Shown: piece after piece, positions 15,347 to 21,612 of the stretch
Numbering within the stretch: position 1 is the first letter of the stretch
Layout: each line of letters opens with the position of its first letter
Virus record (IMG/VR): IMGVR_UViG_3300044630_000609
Coordinates: 1-25,845 of that record
Direction: 5' to 3' (one strand)
Source of the DNA: a virus
DNA: 25,845 nt
Program-made: the position numbers and the translations under genes
The notes under the pieces: model-generated
The model's input: the letters and a program-made list of their open reading frames with translations, nothing else
Databases searched by the model: none
Told to the model about the DNA's origin: nothing

Positions 15347-16122
15347 TGAAAATAGCTGTATGCGTCAGTGGTCAACTACGTAAATTGGATAAAAATCTAA
15401 TATCAGATGCCTTTAAGGATCATGATGTAGACTATTACGTTCACACCTGGGAGCATGATCTGAATCCCAACTACAATAAAATAAGAAAATATTTTACTAA
15501 TGTAACATATTCCGTAGAAAAGTACGGAAATGAGGATACCTTTGACAACATCGTAAATGACCAACTAGATAATAATAGATACTTGTATGCACAATTTTAT
15601 ACAGTGTATAAAAGCATTAGAATGGCACTAGCATCTAAAAAAAAATATGATTTATTTGTAAGAACACGTGCTGATGTGATATGGCCTATGGAGTATTGGA
15701 CTAATGAAGAATTTGATAAACTGAATGACGAAATAAAAAATACAATGGCAAATGCGATAAAGGAACCTCAAGATGATTTTGATTTTAAAAATAGTGCATT
15801 GCCTATAGTCATAACAAGTATCAATGGAATTTATAATAACAAACTAGTATTACGAGATTGGGCATGGGGGATGAATGGGGCCGCGGCGGCCTTATTATCA
15901 ACAGAAAACTCAGTAGAAGAATTTATGTTGAATATAAAAAATACTAGAAAAATGTTGTCAAGACATGCTGATTATCCTAGAGCGCACAGCCCGGTTGTTT
16001 GGGGGGACATTTTTACACAAATGGGAATATTGATACAAATATCTAATATTTTTAATTGTAGATTGTTACGTTATCCAGAAAATGAGCAAAACTTTATTGA
16101 TGGTTACGGGGACATATCATAA
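15346..16122 (+). CDS. Glycosyltransferase-like protein (SGQLR type), copy 2
   Basis: This 258-aa product is a paralogue of the preceding gene along its whole length: MKIAVCVSGQLRKLDKNLI, HDVDYYVHTWEHDLNPN, AQFYTVYKSIRMA, VRTRADVIWPM, LRDWAWGMN, SPVVWGDIF, LLRYPENE and FIDGYGDIS. Start and stop of the pair overlap by one base (TAATG). The DNA differs at many synonymous sites, so the duplication is not recent. It is the last gene of the glycan island; the next gene has its own sigma70-type promoter. Acceptor and donor are unknown. Confidence 0.62.
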   Translation: MKIAVCVSGQLRKLDKNLISDAFKDHDVDYYVHTWEHDLNPNYNKIRKYFTNVTYSVEKYGNEDTFDNIVNDQLDNNRYLYAQFYTVYKSIRMALASKKKYDLFVRTRADVIWPMEYWTNEEFDKLNDEIKNTMANAIKEPQDDFDFKNSALPIVITSINGIYNNKLVLRDWAWGMNGAAAALLSTENSVEEFMLNIKNTRKMLSRHADYPRAHSPVVWGDIFTQMGILIQISNIFNCRLLRYPENEQNFIDGYGDIS

Positions 16123-16131
16123 CCAAACATG

Positions 16132-16160
16132 TTTTAATTTACTACAAAATATGTTATAAT
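16132..16160 (+). promoter_or_regulatory. Sigma70-type promoter with extended -10, for nuclease gene
   Basis: A perfect TATAAT (16155-16160) is preceded by TGT (extended -10); the -35 region is weak (TTTTAA at 16132-16137, 17-nt spacer). The ATG at 16167 begins 6 nt after the -10, as in front of primase, and no ribosome binding site is present. Confidence 0.68.
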
Positions 16161-16166
16161 ATCTAG

Positions 16167-16853
16167 ATGTACATTCCAAACAAATATAATTATGTCCCTA
16201 TGAGCCGTGTGGAGATAGACGGCAAACGCAAATATGCTACACCTGATGGGGAAAAACTCCCATCAGTTACTACAATACTAGACTTTACTAAAAGCGAAGA
16301 ATCTAAGCAAGCATTACAAAACTGGCGCAATCGTGTAGGACATCAGAAAGCAAAAGAGATTACCACCGAAGCCGCAGGTCGTGGAACACGAATGCACAAG
16401 TGGATTGAAGATTACATTAAGACAGGAGTAATCAATGAGCCCGGAAGCAATCCGTATAGCATCCAAAGCCATAAAATGGCAAAGACTATCATTAGTGAAG
16501 GTCTTAGTAACTGTAATGAATATTGGGGTACAGAAGTTCCGTTGTATTATCCGAAGATTTATGCAGGGACGACAGACTTAGTAGGTTTACATGATGGTGA
16601 TGAAGCTATCATGGATCACAAGCAAACTAATAAGCCCAAAAAGCGTGAGTGGATTGATGATTACTTTGTTCAGTTAGCAGCCTATGCTAATGCACACAAT
16701 GAAGTACACGGAACAAAAATACGCAAAGGTGTTATTTTTATGTGTTCTGCTGACAATATCTATCAGGAATTTATCTTAGAGGGCACCGACTTTGAGAAGT
16801 ATACTGATATTTGGTTCAAAAGAGTAGAGCAATATTACATGCAGTTCTTGTAA
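16167..16853 (+). CDS. PD-(D/E)XK exonuclease (Cas4/RecB-nuclease-like)
   Basis: The 228-aa product has the RecB-type nuclease order: SVTTILDF near the N-terminus, GRGTRMHKWIE (H77), GTEVPLYY (E123), AGTTDLVG (D137), IMDHKQT (D150 and K152, the DxK of the PD-(D/E)XK site), and VQLAAYANA (Q169, Y173; the QxxxY motif). Such phage nucleases degrade or process DNA ends in recombination, replication or host DNA breakdown. The four Cys that hold an Fe-S cluster in Cas4/AddB are not present. It is transcribed from its own early-type promoter and is followed by a late fibre gene. The family is certain; the exact role is open. Confidence 0.88.
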   Translation: MYIPNKYNYVPMSRVEIDGKRKYATPDGEKLPSVTTILDFTKSEESKQALQNWRNRVGHQKAKEITTEAAGRGTRMHKWIEDYIKTGVINEPGSNPYSIQSHKMAKTIISEGLSNCNEYWGTEVPLYYPKIYAGTTDLVGLHDGDEAIMDHKQTNKPKKREWIDDYFVQLAAYANAHNEVHGTKIRKGVIFMCSADNIYQEFILEGTDFEKYTDIWFKRVEQYYMQFL

Positions 16854-16861
16854 CCAATTAT

Positions 16862-16869
16862 GATAAATA
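16862..16869 (+). promoter_or_regulatory. T4-type late promoter box
   Basis: GATAAATA followed by AGTGTA; the predicted start is the A at 16875, 20 nt before the fibre ATG. The box overlaps an inverted repeat at 16867-16896. Confidence 0.72.
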
Positions 16870-16896
16870 AGTGTAATATTGAGAAATTACACTTAT
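16867..16896. repeat. 11-bp inverted repeat spanning late promoter and start codon
   Basis: ATAAGTGTAAT (16867-16877) and ATTACACTTAT (16886-16896) are perfect inverted copies separated by ATTGAGAA. The left arm overlaps the late promoter box; the right arm contains the first two bases of the fibre ATG, and the loop holds the only purine-rich ribosome binding candidate. Confidence 0.85.
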
Positions 16897-19168
16897 GGCC
16901 ATTGTACAAATATCAAAGATTCAGCAAAGATCCGGAAATCTAGTTGACCTACCTCAGCTAGATGATGCAGAATTCGGATGGGCGAATGATGAAAAACGTC
17001 TATTCATAGGAAAAACCACACCTAACGAAAATATTGAAGTACTAACTTCATATTCTAATATCAGTTTTAGTCAAATTGATGGTGCTAGTAACGCTAACTT
17101 AAACCTATCTAACACTGCCAATGGGCAAATACTAGGTATTGAAACTAGCGGATCTAATGTTTATATTGTAAACAAAGGTGGTAATCCAGATAATGCTAAT
17201 AGTCCAGGTGGACTAGTAAATTTAGGAAATGTAAGTAATGTAAAAATGTACGGCGGTGCTATTGGCTACGTACTGGAAACGGACGGGACTGGTAATTTAT
17301 CTTGGACTAGTAAAGGTACGATATTAGCTAATGTTCTTGCATTATCTAATGCTACCCCTATTATAATGACAGTTGCCAATACTACACCTTATGTAAATGC
17401 TACTGAGATTACTATTACCGGGGTTCAAGGTAATGCAAATGCTAACGTAAATAGTTTAAACTTTTTTGTGAAACTTGCAGTGGATTATCCAACATCCGGC
17501 AATGTTCAATTATATACTGATTCTGTTTTGTCTACTCCGGCAAACGGCACAAGTCTTACATATACTAACTCACCTAATGCTATAGCAACTACCTCACTAG
17601 CAGGTGGTGGTTCAGGTAATGTAGGTGGGTCAAATACTGCTATACAATTTAATAATAACAATATTTTAGATGGAGATGCTGATTTTACATGGGATTACAC
17701 TACTAATTTATTAGATGTAAATGGTACTGCTAACATCATTAACGTAAATGCAAACGGAAATGTAAGAGCTAATTTACTATTTTCAAATGTGGCAACAGGT
17801 ACCGCACCCATAACAGTATCATCTACCACCAGAGTTGCTAATCTTAATGTAAGTTATGCTAACGTAAGTGATTTTGAAGTAGTCACTACACAGACTACTG
17901 GAACGTTTTATCCTGTATTTGTTAGTGCAAATACAACAGCTAACTATGCACTAGGATCAAACGCTTCCTTCAGATTTAATGCGGCAACTGGTAATTTGAT
18001 AGCAACACTGTTAACTGGTACAGTAACAACGGCTGCTCAACCCAATATTACCAGTGTTGGTTCATTGACTACATTAACTGTCATCGGTAATGCTAACGTT
18101 GGTAACTTAGGTACAGCTGGATTGATAGTTGCTACCGGTAATGTAACTGGTGGTAATTTAACAACAGGTGGTGTCGTAGCCGCAACAGGTAATGTAACTG
18201 GTGGTAATTTAACAACAGGTGGTGTCGTAGCCGCAACAGGTAATGTAACTGGTGGTAATATAACAACAGCCGGCGTAGTAACCGCAACAGGTAATGTATC
18301 TGGATCTAATATTAATACTGCAGGTACAGTAACAGCTAGCCAATTAATTTCAAATGTAGCTATAGGCACAGCACCATTAGTAGTCACATCTACAACACAA
18401 GTTGCCAATTTGAATGTAGCGAATGCCGGACTTGCTACGTATGCAACAACTGCTAATGCAGTTGCAGGCGCTAATGTGTCGGGTCAAGTTGGTAATGCAT
18501 TAGTTGCAGGTACTGTATACACGGCAGCGCAACCTAACATTACCAGTACTGGTACGTTGACTGCATTGACAGTATCAGCTAACGTAGCTACAGGTGGTAT
18601 CAAGACAGATAACTATTATTATGCTAATGGTGTGTCTATTAGTTTTGCAGGATCATATAGTAATAGCAATGTAGCTTCATACTTGCCCACATATACTGGT
18701 ACAGTGGGTGCTACTGTATTAACAACTGGTGCAAATACTACAGCAGGTACAATTACAGGTAATTGGACTTTAACTTCTGGTTCAAAATTAGAAGCGTCAT
18801 ATGCTGACTTGGCAGAATATTACGAGGCTGATGCTATATATGAGCCTGGTACAGTACTTGAGTTTGGTGGCGATAATGAAGTCACTATTGCACAAGATGG
18901 AACAACTAGAGTTGCAGGAGTAGTATCAACTAGCCCGGCATACGCAATGAATGCTGACTGTAAAGGTATTGCCATAGCTATTGCTTTACAAGGTCGTGTA
19001 CCAACTAAAGTTCGCGGTGCAGTACGCAAAGGTGATATGATGGTTAGTGCAGGCAACGGTTTTGCTAGACCATGGAACAACCCGCAAATGGGAACAGTTA
19101 TCGGCAAGGCATTAGAAAACTTTGACGGAATCGAAGGCGTTATTGAAGTCGCAGTCGGAAGATTATAA
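16895..19168 (+). CDS. Tail fibre / fibre-like structural protein
   Basis: The 757-aa product has three parts. The N-terminus (MAIVQISKIQQRSGNLVDLP, then EFGWANDEKRLFIGK) is the attachment module seen in many marine T4-like phage fibre proteins. The middle (about 60-630) is a Gly/Asn/Thr/Val-rich shaft with recurring elements: AAQPNITS-G-LT-LTV twice, S-NVA-GTAP--V-STT-VANLNV twice, and four 17-residue units ATGNV-G-N--T-G-V-A coded by 51-nt repeats. The C-terminus (from SYADLAEYYEADA to the end) is a conserved domain with RVAGVVS, LQGRVPTKV, VRKGDMMV and MGTVIGKALE. It probably contacts the host surface or forms a fibre trimer. A late promoter lies just upstream. Confidence 0.82.
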   Translation: MAIVQISKIQQRSGNLVDLPQLDDAEFGWANDEKRLFIGKTTPNENIEVLTSYSNISFSQIDGASNANLNLSNTANGQILGIETSGSNVYIVNKGGNPDNANSPGGLVNLGNVSNVKMYGGAIGYVLETDGTGNLSWTSKGTILANVLALSNATPIIMTVANTTPYVNATEITITGVQGNANANVNSLNFFVKLAVDYPTSGNVQLYTDSVLSTPANGTSLTYTNSPNAIATTSLAGGGSGNVGGSNTAIQFNNNNILDGDADFTWDYTTNLLDVNGTANIINVNANGNVRANLLFSNVATGTAPITVSSTTRVANLNVSYANVSDFEVVTTQTTGTFYPVFVSANTTANYALGSNASFRFNAATGNLIATLLTGTVTTAAQPNITSVGSLTTLTVIGNANVGNLGTAGLIVATGNVTGGNLTTGGVVAATGNVTGGNLTTGGVVAATGNVTGGNITTAGVVTATGNVSGSNINTAGTVTASQLISNVAIGTAPLVVTSTTQVANLNVANAGLATYATTANAVAGANVSGQVGNALVAGTVYTAAQPNITSTGTLTALTVSANVATGGIKTDNYYYANGVSISFAGSYSNSNVASYLPTYTGTVGATVLTTGANTTAGTITGNWTLTSGSKLEASYADLAEYYEADAIYEPGTVLEFGGDNEVTIAQDGTTRVAGVVSTSPAYAMNADCKGIAIAIALQGRVPTKVRGAVRKGDMMVSAGNGFARPWNNPQMGTVIGKALENFDGIEGVIEVAVGRL
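18137..18340 (+). repeat. 51-nt tandem repeat (four units) in the fibre gene
   Basis: Units start at 18137, 18188, 18239 and 18290. The first two are identical or nearly so, the third differs at several sites, and the fourth is diverged. Each encodes 17 residues of the shaft (GNV-G-N--T-G-V-AT). The gradient from identical to diverged suggests recent duplication at the 5' side. Confidence 0.92.
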
Positions 19169-19182
19169 TTTAGGAATTAAAA

Positions 19183-19470
19183 ATGGCATCAGCAATTTAT
19201 ACAGCAAACAGTACAAGTCAATTAACTACGGTAGCAACTACCGATAAAGTTCGTATTGCTACTACCACTTCAGCTATTGCAATAGCATCCGGGAATGCTA
19301 ACGTTACTGCTAACTTAACAGCATGTGAAGTTATTCCGGCTAATACGGTAGACAACAATTATTTGGTTGGTCAGGGCAATTATATTGCTTATATCAACGT
19401 AGCAGGTAGTGCAGGAGCATTCAGTGTTACTGATTTAGGTGCAACACATGCCAACACTGGTACAGAATAA
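19183..19470 (+). CDS. Small putative virion protein
   Basis: The 95-aa product (MASAIYTANSTSQLTTVATT at the start) is rich in Ala, Thr, Asn and Val and poor in charge, with beta-type alternation, and resembles the composition of the small protein at 7692 and of the next gene. No catalytic motif or membrane segment is visible. It begins 14 nt after the fibre gene stop with AGGA as ribosome binding site, so it shares the late transcript of the fibre. A small fibre-associated or decoration protein is plausible but not proven. A new late promoter follows it. Confidence 0.65.
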   Translation: MASAIYTANSTSQLTTVATTDKVRIATTTSAIAIASGNANVTANLTACEVIPANTVDNNYLVGQGNYIAYINVAGSAGAFSVTDLGATHANTGTE

Positions 19471-19481
19471 TACCCATTTAA

Positions 19482-19489
19482 GATAAATA
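19482..19489 (+). promoter_or_regulatory. T4-type late promoter box
   Basis: GATAAATA followed by TATCATAC. The predicted start is at about 19495-19496, giving an unusually long leader of about 79 nt before the ATG at 19575. Confidence 0.72.
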
Positions 19490-19497
19490 TATCATAC

Positions 19498-19553
19498 ACT
19501 CTCATTCTGAGAGTTTATGCAGTTACCCACTGCGTAGCGGCTAGAACCCGCTA
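19498..19553 (+). promoter_or_regulatory. Structured 5' leader with three consecutive hairpins
   Basis: Hairpin 1: ACTCTCA (19498-19504), loop TTC, TGAGAGT (19508-19514). Hairpin 2: GCAGT (19519-19523), loop TACCC, ACTGC (19529-19533). Hairpin 3: TAGCGG (19535-19540), loop CTAGAAC, CCGCTA (19548-19553). After a short single-stranded gap comes AAAGGA and the ATG of the 418-aa virion gene. A six-codon ORF (ATG at 19517, stop TAG at 19535-19537) lies inside. The function is unknown: mRNA stabilisation, translation control, or attenuation. Confidence 0.72.
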
Positions 19554-19574
19554 ATTTTATCAAAGGAAAAACAA

Positions 19575-20831
19575 ATGGGACGTCCTCTAAAAATCGCAAA
19601 GGCGCAAGCCATATTAACAATCACGGATACAGATGCATCAACTGAAGAAGTAACGGTTTCTCAAAACTTATCAACTTTGGGTGTTATCAAAGGTATGCCA
19701 TTCATCCCAGCAAGTACAACAGGTGGCCTAACTGCTAACACAACTTATTGGATTTTAAATGTAACAAGTAACACAACTTTTACTGCTTCTGCAACAGACT
19801 TGAGTGCAAATCCAACGTATACTCCAGTTAACTTGAGTGCTACGTCTGGTACAACAGTATCAACATCAGTTGGTGTAGTTGATGCATATTTCAACAACCC
19901 AAATGGTGGTACAGGTTTCCCGACAACTAACAGCAACACATACTCTGTAGTTGGTGGTAATACGGCAATTATTGGCCCACAAGTTCTACCACGTGTAGCT
20001 ATTGGTATTAATGGTACAGGTATATTGTATTCTGCTACAGATACTGCATATGTAACTGGTATTGGCACTGATTTAGCTAATACACTAAGTGTTGGTTCTG
20101 CTATTCAAGTAGCAAGCGCAAACATTAACGGTAGTACAGATTACACTACTATAGGTTTTGCTAACACAGTTCCTGGCTTAACAACAGTTGCTGTTGCTAA
20201 CACACAAAATACAGGTAACATCATTGGTACTTCAGGTAATGCTCAGACATTGGTCGCTAATGGTACAGTAAGATTTACTGCTAACTTAGGTGGTCTAGTT
20301 TCTGGTCAAGTTTATTTTGTTAAAGCAATTGCTAATGCAGCCGCATTCACGGTGTCTAACACCTTAGGTGGTGCAGAAGTCGATCTATCAAGTGCTACTG
20401 GTACTCCAGATGCACAACAAGATGTTGTTGAATTAGTTGCAAACGCAGCCGTAGCTTCAACAGGAGCCGCATTCGTCTACGCAGATGACGAAGCAGGTTT
20501 TATCGTTCGTCAAAAAGGTAAACAGAAGTATCTAGTAACAGGTGGAACTACTGGTTTAACAGCACAATGTTTATTGGCTAACGTTGCTAACACAGCATTG
20601 ACACCAAACACAATGCGTATTCTTGCTACCTATGCTAACAGTGCTACTCAAACAGTTCAAAGTCTATCTGACCACACTGGTGAGTTGTTTACTGCTACAT
20701 CAGGTCCAATTGCTACAGGTAATATTGTTCTTGCTAATGCTACACCAGTATATGTAACATTCAATACTGCGGCAGCGGCTAATGCAGATAATGGCCAGCC
20801 TTACTCATTAGTAACTATTGCTAACGCTTAA
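19575..20831 (+). CDS. Putative major virion structural protein
   Basis: The 418-aa product starts MGRPLKIAKAQAILTITDTD. The long middle is Thr/Ala/Asn/Gly-rich with repeated strand-like segments (VARANT-type patterns, T-YWILNVTSNTTFTAS, Q-YFVKAIANAAAFTVS). Near the C-terminus FIVRQKGKQKYLVTGGT is a more charged conserved element. The composition suggests a beta-rich surface or fibre-like particle protein. Expression features are strong: its own late promoter, a structured leader, and AAAGGA 7 nt before the ATG. Cysteine is nearly absent. The particle position cannot be deduced; it could be a fibre, a head decoration, or a tail-associated protein. Confidence 0.66.
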   Translation: MGRPLKIAKAQAILTITDTDASTEEVTVSQNLSTLGVIKGMPFIPASTTGGLTANTTYWILNVTSNTTFTASATDLSANPTYTPVNLSATSGTTVSTSVGVVDAYFNNPNGGTGFPTTNSNTYSVVGGNTAIIGPQVLPRVAIGINGTGILYSATDTAYVTGIGTDLANTLSVGSAIQVASANINGSTDYTTIGFANTVPGLTTVAVANTQNTGNIIGTSGNAQTLVANGTVRFTANLGGLVSGQVYFVKAIANAAAFTVSNTLGGAEVDLSSATGTPDAQQDVVELVANAAVASTGAAFVYADDEAGFIVRQKGKQKYLVTGGTTGLTAQCLLANVANTALTPNTMRILATYANSATQTVQSLSDHTGELFTATSGPIATGNIVLANATPVYVTFNTAAAANADNGQPYSLVTIANA

Positions 20832-20833
20832 TT

Positions 20834-21151
20834 ATGACAACGGGTAGAACTATTAAAATGCCTGCGCAGACTACTAAAACAGAAATCGCTGTACTTCAAG
20901 TTCAAGTTAAAAATATCGAACAAGATGTCAGCGAAATCAAAACTAGTCTGAAAGATATGCATGAGTGCCTTGATCGTAACGCAGAAGAAACTAGAACACT
21001 TCTAACTAATATGCGTAACGAGGATGTTACAGCACACAAGGAACTAGGATCAAAAGTTTCTGCTTTAGAAAAGTGGAGATGGATGATGATGGGTGCAGGG
21101 ATAGTAATAGGATCACTTGGATTCGATACTGTAGCTAAATTGCTAAAATAA
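20834..21151 (+). CDS. Coiled-coil protein with C-terminal membrane segment (XhlA/holin-like)
   Basis: The 105-aa product has a heptad-rich helix from about residue 17 to 58 (IAVLQVQVKNIEQDVSEIK is part of it) and a C-terminal hydrophobic segment at about 83-100 (MMMGAGIVIGSLGF) flanked by WRW and by Lys residues. Such a layout, cytoplasmic coiled coil then one membrane helix at the end, is that of XhlA-type hemolysin/holin-associated proteins, so a lysis function is possible; a membrane-anchored adaptor is an alternative. It begins 2 nt after the preceding stop, without a Shine-Dalgarno sequence, so expression probably relies on reinitiation. A strong terminator follows at once. Confidence 0.62.
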   Translation: MTTGRTIKMPAQTTKTEIAVLQVQVKNIEQDVSEIKTSLKDMHECLDRNAEETRTLLTNMRNEDVTAHKELGSKVSALEKWRWMMMGAGIVIGSLGFDTVAKLLK

Positions 21152-21175
21152 AAAAGGGGCTTAATGCCCCTTTTT
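21151..21175. terminator. Bidirectional intrinsic terminator
   Basis: AAAAAGGGGC (21151-21160), loop TTAAT, GCCCCTTTTT (21166-21175), with flanking A and T runs on either side. It can stop transcription from both sides. On the minus strand it contains the last codons and the stop of the Nudix gene. Confidence 0.93.
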
Positions 21176-21577
21176 TGTTAATGTGTTTAATTTTTCTTGC
21201 ACAACATCAAAGTTAACAGTACTAAACAATCCGGGATGCAATGGCTTGGGGTATTGTCCCTCTCCTACCCAAGCATAACCACAGTGCTCATCATTTAGTA
21301 TAGGCGTAAACTCATTAGCAACTTCACAGAAAAATGTATGGTATGTGAATGTATGATTTACAAATTTTTGAATTGGAATTAGTTTTGCTTTTTTAGGAAA
21401 ATAACCAATCTCTTCCTCACACTCTCTAGCGATTCCCTCAAGTAACGTTTCATCGGATTCTATTTTACCACCGGGTATACCCCAATTGCCCGGATTCTTA
21501 TTATCAGTTCGTAGTAAGTATAAGTAACGTTCTGTTTTTTTTGAGTAAAAGAAAACTCCACCGGAAGTATTATTCAT
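21161..21577 (-). CDS. Nudix hydrolase
   Basis: The 138-aa protein carries a full Nudix box GGKIESDETLLEGIARECEE then EIGY (consensus G-x5-E-x7-R-E-U-x-E-E-x-G-U), preceded by GNWGIPGG. Family members split nucleoside diphosphates linked to another group, for example dNTPs, ADP-ribose, NADH or capped RNA 5' ends; the substrate here is unknown. In a phage, NAD or nucleotide pool control or mRNA 5'-end processing are reasonable options. It has its own sigma70-type promoter (21612-21584), with the ATG 6 nt after the -10 and no ribosome binding site. The last four codons form part of the terminator stem and the stop lies in its loop. Confidence 0.93.
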   Translation of the reverse strand: MNNTSGGVFFYSKKTERYLYLLRTDNKNPGNWGIPGGKIESDETLLEGIARECEEEIGYFPKKAKLIPIQKFVNHTFTYHTFFCEVANEFTPILNDEHCGYAWVGEGQYPKPLHPGLFSTVNFDVVQEKLNTLTKKGH

Positions 21578-21583
21578 GAGTGT

Positions 21584-21612
21584 ATTATATCATATAATTG
21601 ATTAAATTACAA
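21584..21612 (-). promoter_or_regulatory. Sigma70-type promoter with extended -10, for Nudix gene
   Basis: On the minus strand: TTGTAA (21612-21607), a 17-nt spacer, TGA then TATAAT (21589-21584). The ATG begins 6 nt further, at 21577, so the transcript should begin at or next to the start codon. Confidence 0.7.

Noticed and set aside
11321-16122. Bacterial chromosome segment or prophage border
   Set aside because: Genes on both sides are phage genes, there is no integrase, attachment repeat or tRNA, and gene packing with overlaps is the same as in the rest of the window.
16125-16134. Palindrome AAACATGTTT near the nuclease promoter
   Set aside because: A 10-bp palindrome is expected by chance in AT-rich DNA and no second copy was seen near other promoters.
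18137-18340. CRISPR-like array
   Set aside because: Repeats are contiguous, without spacers, in frame, and encode protein.
18037-18408. Open frame of 123 codons on the minus strand
   Set aside because: It is the shadow of the fibre repeats: its own Pro/Val repeats mirror the plus-strand 51-nt units, and it has no promoter or ribosome binding site.
19160-19183. TATAAT-like sequence before the 95-aa gene
   Set aside because: It overlaps the fibre gene stop, lacks a -35 and an extended -10, and the gene is well placed for read-through from the fibre transcript.
19519-19553. A tRNA or tRNA-like structure in the leader
   Set aside because: Three stems are present but there is no acceptor stem, no T-loop sequence and no anticodon arm of proper size.
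19745-20068. Minus-strand open frame opposite the 418-aa virion gene
   Set aside because: The composition is only the reverse of a Thr/Ala-rich gene; no start signals or recognisable domain.
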